Position numbers and translations under genes: made by a program
The notes under the pieces: model-generated
What the model saw: only the letters and a program-made list of their open reading frames with translations
What the model was told of the DNA's origin: nothing
Databases searched by the model: none
NCBI GenBank assembly: GCA_011316305.1
Contig: SAUG01000060.1
Coordinates: 372,001 to 436,000, forward strand
Reading direction: 5' to 3'
From: Rusavskia elegans
Taxonomy: Eukaryota > Ascomycota > Lecanoromycetes > Teloschistales > Teloschistaceae
Length of the DNA stretch: 64,000 bases
Shown here: positions 1-10,201 of the stretch, one piece after another
Layout: every line of letters begins with the position of its first letter
How positions within the stretch are numbered: position 1 is the stretch's first letter

Positions 1-386
1 TTCCGTTTATCGACGTATTTCTACTATATTCCGTATAGATCTAATCGTATTAATAGCTTTAATAACAGCTTTTTGATTAGTCGACGATATTATTACATAT
101 AGTAATATTTACTCGATCGATAAAATAGATAGTATTTAGATAAATAGGGCGATCTATTTTAAAATAGATTTAAAAAATCTTTATATCAAATACGTCTTTT
201 TATTTCTATTAACGGCTTGGATCATAGTAATATTTCTAATCTTTAATAGCTAGCGAGCGAATTCTACTACATTTTAACGGTTTATTTCGTATAAAATGGA
301 ATTACGAAACCGTATATTAGTTATAAACTATAAAAAGTTAATTAGAATTTAATCGTAGTCTACTTTATATAGAAGTTTGTAACTAC

Positions 387-454
387 TTTTAATTGTTTAC
401 TAAAAAGAACCGGTAAATATTTTTAATTGTTTACTAAAAAGAACCGGTAAATAC
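387..454. repeat. 34-bp direct tandem duplication
   Basis: Two identical head-to-tail copies of a 34-bp unit beginning TTTTAATTGTTTAC and ending GGTAAATA(T) are visible. They are exact inside heavily mutated DNA, so the duplication is probably younger than the RIP or too short to have attracted it. Confidence 0.85.
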
Positions 455-1612
455 TATTTGAAACTACTATATAATATTACTATCTATATAAAAAAAGATG
501 TTTATTTGTTATTATTATAGATATTATTAAATAATTTGTTTATCGCTATAATATCTATTTTATACTATATAAATATTATAATAGCAAATAATTATTTTCG
601 TCTTTCGAATTAATTCGATAGTGTTTTTCTAATATTATATTAATTTGTCGGCTCGAAATTTAATAGAGTTTTAGAATTAATATAAATCGTACTATCGCCG
701 TTAAAAAAATATAGCTATAATTTTGCAGAAAATAATAGTAAAAACTAATTTCTGAGAGAAATATAATACAGCAATTTCTATATTTTAAACGAAAGCTTTA
801 CTAGTACCGTTAAAGTTATTAAATAAAAGCTTTTTATTTAAAATGTTATCGATATTACATTACGAAGTTAATTTTTTGTTTTTAACTATATTAATAATAG
901 CTTCCTCGATAGTATATTTATTATCATTAAAGGAACTTTACGTCATTACTATCTCGTCTAGACTTTTTAAAAACTATATTTACTAGCCAATAAAACGGTT
1001 CCTTTTTATTATTTAGACGCTAAAGCTAATTGTTCGTTTAAAACAGCTATACGTAGTAGAAAAACACTGATTTACCGAAAATAAAACTCGATCAAATTAT
1101 TTATTTAATAGATATATTACTAATTTTACTTTTTAGTTACGAATATCTTCGTTGATAATTATATAAATTTTAGCTATAAACTATTATATAGTAATAATGG
1201 TATATTGAACGTATTAGAATTAATCAGGAGTAGTGCTATAGTATTATCAAAAAGTTATTTCATTATTAATATTACTTTAGCTAGTAGCGCCCGTGGTCTA
1301 TATTTTAATCTAGACAAATCTAATTAACGATATAAATAATCGGGCGGAAAAAACAATCGTTAATCGTATTAAATAATTGTATCTAAATAATAAATTAGAT
1401 TTTAGTATCTATAATTGCTGTTTTTAAACAGTCTATATTCTTTCAAATTCTCTATATATTGGAAATGTTAGCGTATTTTACGCAAATTAGTAAAGTAATT
1501 CTAGCTATTTTATTTTAGATAAAATTACGAATAATAATAAAAAAAACTAATTCCAGTTAATTTGAAAACTTGCGATTAGTAACGTAAAGTAGCGTGAATT
1601 TATAGTAAAGTA

Positions 1613-2028
1613 TAGTTTGGCTATTTCGGTACGAGTTCCCGTCGGTATCTATAACCAGACCCGATTTTTTTAACTGGTCAAACCGGTTCGAATCGCTAAA
1701 CGATCGGTTCCGGGTCGAATCCGAAAATCTAATAGAAACAAGCTAAACTTTTATTAAAGAAATATAAAAAAACAATACTTATATTATATCTATTTAAAAA
1801 ATCTATAGCTAACGTAAATAATTTATTATTAATTAAATGATAACAATGATTTTAATATATTTATAGGAGTTATTTAAATTATATAAATATAATAACTTTT
1901 TCAAATCTATCGAATTATAAACTAAAAACCGAAAACCCGTCGGTTCGACATCTAGAAAAATCGAAACCGATTCGAGTCGGATAGGATCGGCCAATCCGAG
2001 TACGAAACTCGACCCGACGGACAGTTTA
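1613..2028. repeat. TAGACTGGCC TIR repeat, copy 1 (mutated)
   Basis: The left end TAGTTTGGCTATTTCGG is a mutated TAGACTGGCCGGTTCGG, and the right end CCGACGGACAGTTTA is a mutated CCGACGGCCAGTCTA. The ends are rich in GGGTCG/CCCGAC motifs and the middle is AT-rich. No coding capacity is visible, so this is a MITE-like non-autonomous element of about 416 bp. Confidence 0.6.
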
Positions 2029-2489
2029 GTATAATATTAGTATAATTCTATTATCTAGTTTATTAATCTCCGTTCCATAGAAATTATTATATCGAATTTT
2101 AAAAAATATTATACTAAAAGCTATTATATTTTCAATTATTATAATATCTTTATATAATAAACTAGATTAGACGTTAATCGTATTTTTAAATCGAATACCG
2201 AATGCTAGCTCGTTTAGTATAGTATCTATAGCGGAGATAATCAAATTATTTAACGAAAATTATAGAAAAATAATAGTTTTAATTCAAATTTTTTCCGGAC
2301 ATTTAGTACTTTAAAAATAGAATCTAAATTCGACTTATTAATTAGAATATTTTTACTATTTATTTATTTATAGATATTTAGTTCGTAAAAGTAAAGATTT
2401 CAGTTTCTAGTTTTTGGAAAATCTAACGTAAAAAAATAAATAAACTCTCGATTTTAGTTACTAATAATAGCCGAAGCTATTTTCTAATC

Positions 2490-2600
2490 TAGACTGGCCG
2501 GTTCGGATCGTATTTCCGTCGAATCGTCGGATATCCGACCCGATTTTAGTAATCCGATCCGGACCCGACTCAAGTTTTAGCGGATCTATATTTCGTTTCG
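2490..2600. repeat. TAGACTGGCC TIR repeat, left-end fragment
   Basis: The sequence starts TAGACTGGCCGGTTCGGATCG and continues with the CCGAC-rich end typical of the family. No matching right end is evident nearby, so I call it a truncated copy. Confidence 0.6.
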
Positions 2601-4748
2601 GCTAGATAATATACGATTTCCTATTTATTATTTATCTAAAAATCAAGCTAATAACAATAATAATAATATTAGTAATAGTTGGAATAATATCGGTTTTTAT
2701 TCTAATATTAATAATAGTAACGATCGCTATTTTTATTCCGATTTTTTCTTCGTTTTTCCTACTACTAATAAAATCGATACTAAATTCGATATTAATTTAT
2801 TTTTAATACCGCGTAGAATATAGAAAAAGATATAAAAATAGTAATAATAATTATAATAGCCGAATCGAGAAGATAGTAATTCTAAGAATAAAAATATTAA
2901 AAATAGTAATTGGTTTCCGCTATACTCTTTATAAAATCTACTTCGAAAAAAGGAAAGTAGCGAAATACTAGTAAAGAAATAAATCCGGTAGAAAAAGATA
3001 AAGCAACTAATAGCTAATCTAATAGTTAAAACTATTAATATCGTCGAAATAGATTTTACTTTACTATATATAAATCGCGGTATTCGGAAATAATATTCTA
3101 TAGTACTAGATCGTATAGAAACGAGTCTACTAACTTGTACTAGACTGTGTATTTTAGTTATAGCGCTAAATATTAGATTAATAGAAAGATTTTTAAATCT
3201 TCTAAGATTATTACCGAAAACGAAATCTAATATAAATAAATAAATTTATAACTTCTACCGCTATAGCTATCCCCGTAACTTTTAAAAGATCTTTTAATCT
3301 AGAGAAATAACTATAGCGTCTATTATTTAAAGAATATCTGCTAGTATAATATATTTTTTTTTTACGTCCTATTAAACTACCGAAACCTTCGATTATTCTA
3401 AAATCGGCTAGTTTCGTTCTAGATTTAAAGAGGGATATACTATATATTAGATTTTCTAAATATCAAAAGCGGCGTATAGCTATAATATAGGAATTAATAT
3501 ATATATTCTATATATTTAGTTTATTTATCAGAATATACAAAACTATTTTAAAAACAATTCGGAAATATAAATAGATAATAAATCGGAATCCGTTTTATAT
3601 TCGATTTAATATATATATTAAATTAATTATATAATAGAATACTAATAAACGACGCGAGCATTAATCTACTATTAATAATATTCTTCGATTAATCCCGTCT
3701 AGATATATAGACTTTTATTTGTAAAATGATATTATCTATAAACGTGATAGAATAGATTTAAATTACTCAAACGTATATTATATTAATCTAAAATATAGTT
3801 ACTATATTTTATTTTACTACGTATTACTATTTCCGCAAAGTTATTGTAGATTTTATTAGAATTTAAAGCTCGAAGATAGTCGAACTAAAATAAATTGATA
3901 GATTTCATATTCGTATTAACTTTATTAAAGATATATAGAATTTAATACATTGTATTATAATAAACGTCTTGTTTAGTAAATTATAATCGATACTTCTATA
4001 ATATATAATTCGATAAAGTTTATTTAATAGTAATAGAATTAGAAAATAACTCGAATAGATTTATATTAAAAGATTAAAAGTATATTAATTTGAAATAATT
4101 TTAATCTATAAGATATCGGTAATCAATTAATAAAATTTATTTTATATAATAAACGTAACGGTTATATAAATAAATATATATTAGATTCGATAGCGTTAAT
4201 GAAATATTATAGTAAACTATAGCTATTTATAACTGTAATTGCAAATTTCAAATAGCTCGATGTTTTTACTATAATATAGTTATAGTATAGAATTTAGAAT
4301 TAAAATAATTTAATAATATAGATTTTACTTTCTATTAAAAATTTTTACTAGAATTTGTTTTAATTTTATAAATCTTTAAAAAAAATTTAGAATAAACAAT
4401 TTATTTTATATTTTAATAAAGAATTTCCAGTTTGAAATATATCAATGGTTTAATTATTCGAAATTTGATTTTAATATTTTACGATTTGATACTAGAGACA
4501 ATAACCCATCCGATTACGTAATTATTTGAAAATTCTAATATTCTACCGAAAATTCAATTTTAGAATTTCCGAAAAAGCTAGATTTGGACTAAAACCAGAT
4601 TAGAGAAACTATAATCAATTTAATTTTATTAATTTAATTTCGATGGATACGGTTAGATCAGCTAGATTAAACAACTTTTTAAATAATCTTTCTATATAAA
4701 ATCTTCTGTAATAATCGATTTGGTCGATAGAAAAAACTCAAATATTAG

Positions 4749-4900
4749 TAGACTGGCCGTTTCGGATATCCGAAAATCTGAAAATAGCCCGTGCATTCGT
4801 TTAATTATATATTTCGGGTTAATATTCTTTTTAATCGCGTTAGAAAATCGGTTTCGAATCCGGATTCTTGGATAGCGACCCGAAAAAGCCGCCAGGCTAA
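4749..4900. repeat. TAGACTGGCC TIR repeat, short copy
   Basis: The left end is TAGACTGGCCGTTTCGG and the right end is GCCGCCAGGCTA, a degraded CGGCCAGTCTA. The copy is about 150 bp, much shorter than the 400-580 bp copies, so it has an internal deletion. Confidence 0.5.
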
Positions 4901-5139
4901 ATATTAGTTAGCTTTCAAAGAATTTGAACCTCCGATCCGTCGGATTTAATTCCGTTAATTCCGAAAAACGCTGGATCCGTTATATTATCAGGTCACGTAA
5001 TCTTTGCCTTTACGCTATCCAGGCCTTGAAATAACGAAAATCTAATAATTATAGAATAGATTTTCTATTCGAAATTGTTTTCGATATTATTATTTTTATT
5101 TGTTTTCATTTGATTTGATTTATATTTTAATCGTTTTTA

Positions 5140-5742
5140 TTAGTTTGATTCGCTAATATATATTTTTATCTTTTCATCTATAGATTCAATCTCTTTTTTC
5201 AGTTTATATAATATTTTTCGTATTCGTCTATAATAATCCTCGATTTTGTCGATTTGAATTTCAATATCGTCAACTCTAGCGATTTCTTGATCGTTGATTT
5301 GTTTCTGCTGATGGAAAAAACAATTTGAGGCGACGTTTGCTTCTACGTTTTCGAAAGCGGAATCTTTTTCTTTCTCGAACGTATTTTCAGTTCTAGATTC
5401 AAAAGATTTATCGAGTGCTTCATTCCATTTCGTGGTCATTATCTCTGCCGTATGTTTTGTAGTATCTGTTAGTCCATCGCGATCTTTTAAAACCGACAAT
5501 TTTGATTTGTACATGTTCGAGACATTTATAATACCCTCGCTAGAACGTTTAACTTTAGCATTTTCTTCTAGTATTTCACTCGCACGTGGTACGAGATATT
5601 TTATAAACAACGTCACAAGTTTTCCTTTGTTGTGAGATGTTTGATATGAGATTGTATTCTCTAGTAGAATACTGCGAAGTTGAGGTACTGTTAGTTTCCA
5701 AGGATCGAAATCAGGTTTAAGATAATCGAGAGCCGAAACCAT
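5140..5742 (-). CDS. Small HeH/LEM-type protein related to the N terminus of Src1/Man1/Heh
   Basis: The 200-residue protein begins MVSALDYLKPDFDPWKLTVP. Residues about 5-75 match the N-terminal HeH (helix-extension-helix, LEM-like) region of fungal Src1/Heh inner-nuclear-membrane proteins: YLxPxFDPxxLTVPxLRSIL, then KGxLVxLF and a V(K/R)R(S/T)S(K/E)GI tail. In that family the region contacts chromatin. The C-terminal transmembrane and MAN1/Src1 winged-helix parts are missing. Instead residues about 150-200 are charged and helical (a probable coiled coil) and no membrane span is seen. I chose the ATG at 5742 because the motif follows at once; an in-frame upstream ATG at 5805 adds 21 unrelated residues. 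The frame is intact, and CA/TG dinucleotides persist, although the surroundings are RIP-mutated. It could be a soluble paralogue or a truncated duplicate. Family call fairly sure, function inferred. Confidence 0.7.
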   Translation of the reverse strand: MVSALDYLKPDFDPWKLTVPQLRSILLENTISYQTSHNKGKLVTLFIKYLVPRASEILEENAKVKRSSEGIINVSNMYKSKLSVLKDRDGLTDTTKHTAEIMTTKWNEALDKSFESRTENTFEKEKDSAFENVEANVASNCFFHQQKQINDQEIARVDDIEIQIDKIEDYYRRIRKILYKLKKEIESIDEKIKIYISESN

Positions 5743-5805
5743 AATTTTAATAGTTTCGTTGAACAAAAGATAGATTGATTGTATATAGATATAGTTTAAT
5801 GTCAA

Positions 5806-6410
5806 TAATCAAATCAATCTTGATTATTTTCAATATCCAAGCTAAAAGCTAGAGTCAAATTTTGGTTTGAAAGCCTTGTCAGCCGAACAATGTCTTTCTC
5901 GTGTCATTTTACTAGACCAGCCGTCGGGTCGAATTTCGAATCTAGATATTTTAAAGTTCGATCCGAATCGAGTTGAATAATTTTTTTTGATGAATCGAAT
6001 TTTAAAGAATATAAATTCGTAGTTTGCGATAAAAATATCTTAGATAGAATTTTAAATGATCAGATTACTAATTGTCGTAGTGAATATTTAATATAGAGAC
6101 TTGTTTAAATAAATTACAATGTCATCATTGCCTTTAACCCGTTTATCTATTAGTTATAGATTGTCTACGAAATATAAAAAGTTTTGCCGTAAACACTAAA
6201 ATTCAAAGTTAATAGACGAGTTTTCTACGTTTTATAACCTTTCGTATCGCGGCGTATAATCAATTGCCTTTAAATAGATAGATAATTAGAAATTTCAATA
6301 GTGTTCTTTAGTGATTATATGATGTCCACCGATCGGGGCCCTTCAAGATTAGCTATCTGCGTGTCAAGGCCGTTTCTCCATCCTGAAGAGTTCTTCACTC
6401 CACTGCTTTC
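5806..6410. other. Intergenic region, partly AT-rich
   Basis: No gene is visible. It contains a mutated end of the TIR repeat (TAGACCAGCCGTCGGGT at about 5913). From about 6320 it passes into normal composition, presumably the promoter region of the thaumatin-like gene. Confidence 0.5.
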
Positions 6411-6475
6411 ATCATCAGTGTGTCTGCTGACACCCTGAATAATCAATGTCATCAGCTGTTCGAAGAAGCTGTTGG

Positions 6476-6481
6476 TATAAA
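6476..6481 (+). promoter_or_regulatory. Possible TATA box of the thaumatin-like gene
   Basis: A TATAAA lies about 41 bp upstream of the chosen ATG (6522) and is followed by a pyrimidine-rich stretch. It is a weak prediction because the motif is short and the area is moderately AT-rich. Confidence 0.3.
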
Positions 6482-6521
6482 GTGTACTCCCCCTGTCTCA
6501 AGATTTAAAACCCAATACACT

Positions 6522-7338
6522 ATGTTCTTACTGGCGCTTGTTGTTCTTGGTCTCTTCGTAGTCTCTCATCTAGGTTCCGCATCACAAATCATAGTTGAGA
6601 ACAAGTGTTGCGAAACTATTTGGCCGGCGATTTTTGGCCAAGATCCAGAGGCCCTCGCTGGCCAAGGCTATATTTTCTTTAATGAGCTGCCGGCGAGTGG
6701 TTTGAGCAAAAATCAAACTTGGAAAACTACTGTTCCCGAAGCTGGCAACGTTACTGGTAGGTTATGGCCAAGAACTGGATGCAAGCCAAAAGGAAAGAGT
6801 TTCCATTGTCTTACGGGTGACTGTGCTGGTTATTCCACCTGCAACAAGAGCACGGCTACAAATACTACCCTCGTAGAATTTAACTTTATAGAAGGTTTTA
6901 TCGTTTACGATATAAGTCTTGGTAGGTCGTATCTACTCTCTACGAACTTAATGAAGCTTATAAGTGCCAGTTGATGGTTTTACCAAGCCAGTCGAGATTA
7001 AATTTTCTGATAATAGTTGTTCTGCCTTACGTTGTAAGGACGTTGATAATAAGGAATGTCCACAGGAAAATCAGTGGAGCCTTATAGGTAAGTCGGGACT
7101 CCTTAATACTACTAACACTTCACAGCTCCTTGGATGTAAATCTAATTGTTCTGTTCATGGTACTCCCCAAGCATGTTGTACTGGACCATATAGTACTCCG
7201 GACGTATGCTCGGAAGCAAATCCCTTCTTCGCAAAACATTGCCCACAAGCATACTCATATGCGTATTCCGAAAATGATAGAGAGGTTCAGCATAGATGCC
7301 AGCGGGAAGCTGAGATGCACATTACATTCTGTCCATAG
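6522..7338 (+). CDS. Secreted thaumatin-like protein, one intron
   Basis: Two exons (6522-6921 and 6971-7338) encode 255 residues. The N terminus (about 1-20, MFLLALVVLGLFVVSHLGSA) is a clear signal peptide. Family hallmarks follow: GRLWPRTGC, the signature GKSFHCLTGDCAGYSTC, LVEFNF, then YDISLVDGF across the splice, and near the end PDVCSEANPFFAKHCPQAYSYAY. Seventeen cysteines lie after the signal, against 16 in the standard eight-disulfide fold. The acidic-cleft residues (Arg of GRxWxRTGC, Glu of VEF, Asp of YDIS and VDGF) are present. Thaumatin-like proteins are extracellular; some bind or cleave beta-glucans or are antifungal. Which of these applies here is not visible. Start: 6522 is the first in-frame ATG. 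The gene is intact and not RIP-mutated, bordered upstream by AT-rich repeats. Confidence 0.9.
6922..6970 (+). other. Intron of the thaumatin-like gene (49 nt)
   Basis: The donor GTAGGT and acceptor GTGCCAG bracket 49 nt. Splicing joins Leu-G to TT-Asp and recreates the conserved LVDGF motif in frame. Unspliced, the first exon runs to a TGA stop right after the intron. Confidence 0.85.
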
Positions 7339-7375
7339 ATGTTTTTGCAAAGAATAAGAACAGAACATCATTATA

Positions 7376-7720
7376 TTAAGATCTACCTTCTACATCCTCA
7401 TGAACTGTGTTGAGACAAGCTGCTATCGTTGGTAAAACTACCAGTGTATACAGCCAAGCATGATAAGGGCCATGAAACTTGATATTTTGATCGTGAAATT
7501 TGCAATCGAAATAAATGGTGATATTCGATTGGAAGCTTGGAATCGAAGGTACCATTTGGGCTGCAGGTTGGTATATCGCTCTTCCTTCTTGACTGCTGGC
7601 TTCATCTGCCAAGGAAGCAACGTGAGTTTTTTGACGTTTAAGCGATGGCCCTTCCAGTGGAGATGGTGCCCGTTTAGAGGGGTATTCGACCTTATTCGTA
7701 CACGTTTGCTGTAGGGACAT
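7376..7720 (-). CDS. Uncertain minus-strand ORF, 114 aa
   Basis: The ORF begins MSLQQTCTNKVEYPSKRAPS and contains a basic patch LKRQKTH that could act as a nuclear localisation signal. No domain is recognised. It lies between the convergent thaumatin-like gene and the coiled-coil ORF and might be an exon of a minus-strand gene, because a second minus-strand ORF (7729-8034) lies upstream and overlaps the coiled-coil ORF. Composition is normal. Low confidence that it is expressed. Confidence 0.25.
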   Translation of the reverse strand: MSLQQTCTNKVEYPSKRAPSPLEGPSLKRQKTHVASLADEASSQEGRAIYQPAAQMVPSIPSFQSNITIYFDCKFHDQNIKFHGPYHAWLYTLVVLPTIAACLNTVHEDVEGRS

Positions 7721-7907
7721 AATTAATGTTAACTGGACAGGAAGGGTAGAGCAATAAATACATGATCGGCTGACCCACACGTATATTGCTTAGAGTATAC
7801 TAGGAGACAAACATTTAAATCAGCTGTGCTGACTGCTGATATATCCCAGGGTGTCATCGGGCGAGGAATAAAACCATAGTTTGTGCCCTCTCTCACTTTC
7901 TCAAGCA

Positions 7908-8237
7908 ATGAGGACCAATTCAAAGAGAGCTCATACTTCCTATTTAGCCAGTCGAGTGCCCCAGCTCGAGAGCGATCTTGCAAGAACACAAAAAGCTCTT
8001 GTTCGTGCAAGCAAATATCTTGAGTGTGAGTCAAAATACCTCGCCCGGGCGGAGGAAGTCTCCGAAAGCAAGAATCAAGAATTAGCGCGGAAAGACAAAA
8101 CCCTACTCGAACTACAAAAGGCTAATGCTGAACTGCGGAACGCCAATCTGGAGTTGGGAAAAGTCAATGAAGCATTGCATGTGCAACTTTTGGAATATAA
8201 TCTTATGTTCTATCCTCTCTCTACCGATACGGAATAG
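7908..8237 (+). CDS. Coiled-coil ORF, 109 aa, ending in an MFYP motif
   Basis: From the first in-frame ATG (7908) the protein is almost wholly charged and alpha-helical, with heptad-like spacing of Leu/Ala. Examples are LARTQKALVRASKYL and LLELQKANAELRNANLEL, and one coiled coil probably covers residues 10-95. It ends LLEYNLMFYPLSTDTE. The MFYP is notable because kleisins (Rad21/Rec8) start MFYS or MFYP, and a kleisin domain starts only 190 bp downstream in another frame. No splice donor exists between MFYP (8205) and the stop, so a simple spliced fusion is not supported. It may be an independent small gene, a damaged 5' part of the kleisin gene, or a false ORF. Confidence 0.4.
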   Translation: MRTNSKRAHTSYLASRVPQLESDLARTQKALVRASKYLECESKYLARAEEVSESKNQELARKDKTLLELQKANAELRNANLELGKVNEALHVQLLEYNLMFYPLSTDTE

Positions 8238-8428
8238 AAATGAGAACACAAATGCGACTATCTTCCGATACGAATGATCAGGGCGGTGCTGGCGCCAAAT
8301 CTCAACATCAACGTCTAGCGCTGATTGATCCGACGCGTCAGCAGGTCAGCAAGTCACCAACGTTGTTTGATACTCCAGTCATATTATATTATCCTTAGAA
8401 TCAATTCTACTATTTCCACAGCGCGATC

Positions 8429-9712
8429 ATGACTGATATTGTTGCCCGTGGTGCACCATTGGCCCAAATTTGGCGATTCATGTGCGTTGAAAAACGATTG
8501 ACCAAGTCAGCTGTCATCGATACCGATATTTCGATTGAGATACCAAGAATGATCCAAAGTGCAGCAGTGCCGATGGGTCTTCGTGTAAACTCCCAGCTCC
8601 TACTAGGAGTTGTTATGGTCTATAAACAAAAAGCCCGATATTTACTAGAGGACTGCGACTCAATCCTGACACAGATGCGCTTTATGCAACAAAGGCATGT
8701 GCAAATCAGATCCACTACGGCCACGCGAAGATGCTCGCCCTTGTTTATCCCATCATCTCCGGAGATGTCATTCCTGCCAGGAGCACAGTCTAGCCCAAAT
8801 TATGTATCCCTCGGTCTACCTGTGGCGGACCTGGAACCCAATATTCAAGCTCATATCGACAACTATAATTGCAAGTGGCCAAAAAGGATGTTCGCAGATA
8901 CGATACAAGGAGGCCTGATCAAGGTGACAGAACCAGAAAACAACTACGATTCTGAATACGGCGACGTAGGTTTGGATTTAGACATCGGAGAATCGCCCTT
9001 GTCTATGGTTTCTCCAATGCTGCGTTCATTTTCATGTGGAAGTGCGGGCTCAATGTCGCCCCCAGGTCTGTACCAACATACACAGACACAGACAGAAACA
9101 TGGGACAAGCCCGCCGACGGTGTCAAGTCAAAATTGAAAAAGAATCGAAAGCGTCAACGTGTCCTAGTGATGGAAGACCAAGAGACAGTCATCTCTTTGG
9201 CAGACCTCAAGAAGCAGCAACTGGATCGTTCCGGAATCCTCATACCTCGTAGTACCGCTCTGACTGGTTTACAGCATGTTCTGCCCAGTGACTTTGCGCT
9301 TTCACTATTCCAAGGACCCCGGCACTGTGCCCCTGAGCTGAAGCAGTACCTCAGTATCGACTTTGTTAGAGCGAACAACGGAGAGAAATCTGATGACGCT
9401 GTCAACATGACAGATTCAGAATCCCACGATCATGGAGATGTCCCGGCATCCAACCAAAGCGATTACGCACCTTTCGAAGCTTGGTCGGACGAAGAAATCC
9501 AACCTATCCGAAATCGCTTGGTCTTGGCAGCATCCGGTGAGGCGAGGCGTTTCCAATATGTTGTGTTGGGTCTGGCATCGCAGGAGATATCGGCGTACTT
9601 CTTAGAACTTTTGGTCTTGGCCACCCGGGGTGCTATTGACATAGAACAGAAGATTGTGTTCGGTGATATATGGATTCATGAGTGTCAAGAGGAAGACCGT
9701 AGGTTGAGTTGA
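8429..9712 (+). CDS. Rad21/Rec8-like alpha-kleisin (divergent, short paralogue)
   Basis: The intact 427-residue protein begins MTDIVARGAPLAQIW. Residues about 8-90 match the Rad21/Rec8 N-terminal domain: APLAQIW, KRLTK, VPMGLRVNSQLLLGVV, VYKQKARYLLEDC. This helical domain binds the SMC3 neck in cohesin. The C terminus (about 355-420) matches the winged helix that binds the SMC1 head: EISAYFLELLVLATRGAIDIEQ then FGDIWI. The middle is acidic and low-complexity, with a basic patch KLKKNRKRQR (about 236-245). Length is well below the ~560-630 aa of usual Rad21. The canonical MFY start is missing. The frame is open back to a TAG at 8396, and a splice-acceptor-like TTCCACAG ends at 8421, so an upstream first exon is possible. 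Likely role: cohesin ring subunit or modified paralogue. Domain call strong; function inferred. Confidence 0.85.
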   Translation: MTDIVARGAPLAQIWRFMCVEKRLTKSAVIDTDISIEIPRMIQSAAVPMGLRVNSQLLLGVVMVYKQKARYLLEDCDSILTQMRFMQQRHVQIRSTTATRRCSPLFIPSSPEMSFLPGAQSSPNYVSLGLPVADLEPNIQAHIDNYNCKWPKRMFADTIQGGLIKVTEPENNYDSEYGDVGLDLDIGESPLSMVSPMLRSFSCGSAGSMSPPGLYQHTQTQTETWDKPADGVKSKLKKNRKRQRVLVMEDQETVISLADLKKQQLDRSGILIPRSTALTGLQHVLPSDFALSLFQGPRHCAPELKQYLSIDFVRANNGEKSDDAVNMTDSESHDHGDVPASNQSDYAPFEAWSDEEIQPIRNRLVLAASGEARRFQYVVLGLASQEISAYFLELLVLATRGAIDIEQKIVFGDIWIHECQEEDRRLS

Positions 9713-10027
9713 AGCCCATTGGTCGTCGATGTGGTTATTGAGATGAGCGAAGACCGTTTGCCAATGGAACTCGTCAGATCTACTCGATACTGTGCAGTAA
9801 AATTGGGCTTCTGACTGGCTGCCAGCAAGAAACAAAGAATAAATACCAGTTATCTTAGCACAACATCGTGTAGATCCCGCTTGTGAACATTATGAGGAGT
9901 TGCCATTTGGTGGCTGTGAGCAGCATTGTGGCAGGTCATAAATTGAATTGATCAGAAATCTATCGAGAACTAAAATACAGGTGGTGGTGGTTGCCAAGAC
10001 CAGCTATTAAGCCTAATATGGAAGGAG
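9713..10027. other. Intergenic DNA of normal composition
   Basis: This is the 3' flank of the kleisin gene. I see no convincing gene; a minus-strand frame that overlaps the kleisin end is an antisense shadow. Confidence 0.5.
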
Positions 10028-10157
10028 CGGAATGTTCCGCAGAGCCTCATTCTGAATATCTTCATCAGGTCCACCAAATGGCGAAACCTCTTCATGTTCA
10101 CAGTGGCTTTAGACATTTGATAAGGATATTCAGAATGAGATTTTAAGGAATATTCCG
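10028..10157. repeat. Fold-back element, ~38-bp imperfect inverted repeats
   Basis: The left arm (10028-10065) CGGAATGTTCC...CTCATTCTGAATATC is mirrored by the right arm (10120-10157) GATATTCAGAATGAG...GGAATATTCCG, with about 55 bp between them. Similarity fades outward past the arms. It is a MITE-like or hairpin-forming sequence with no coding capacity, lightly mutated compared with neighbouring repeats. Confidence 0.75.
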
Positions 10158-10201
10158 TACTTGCTCTATATAGTCACGTTTTTATCTATTTAGATATAGT
10201 A

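Larger units (their letters stand above)
1..5139. other. AT-rich RIP-mutated tract without recognisable genes
   Basis: The tract is strongly AT-rich, nearly lacks CA and TG dinucleotides and has dense stops in all frames, which is the pattern expected of RIP-mutated repeats. Apart from TIR-repeat copies and one short tandem duplication listed separately, I could not assign it to a transposon superfamily. Several stretches (about 2.7-4.3 kb) look like decayed coding DNA, but no motif is readable. Confidence 0.6.

Noticed and set aside
5432..5635. Plus-strand ORF opposite the HeH gene
   Set aside because: Antisense shadow of the minus-strand HeH/LEM-like CDS.
7729..8034. Minus-strand ORF overlapping the coiled-coil ORF
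   Set aside because: No domain, and the opposite strand gives a much more protein-like pattern. Kept only as an alternative in the findings.
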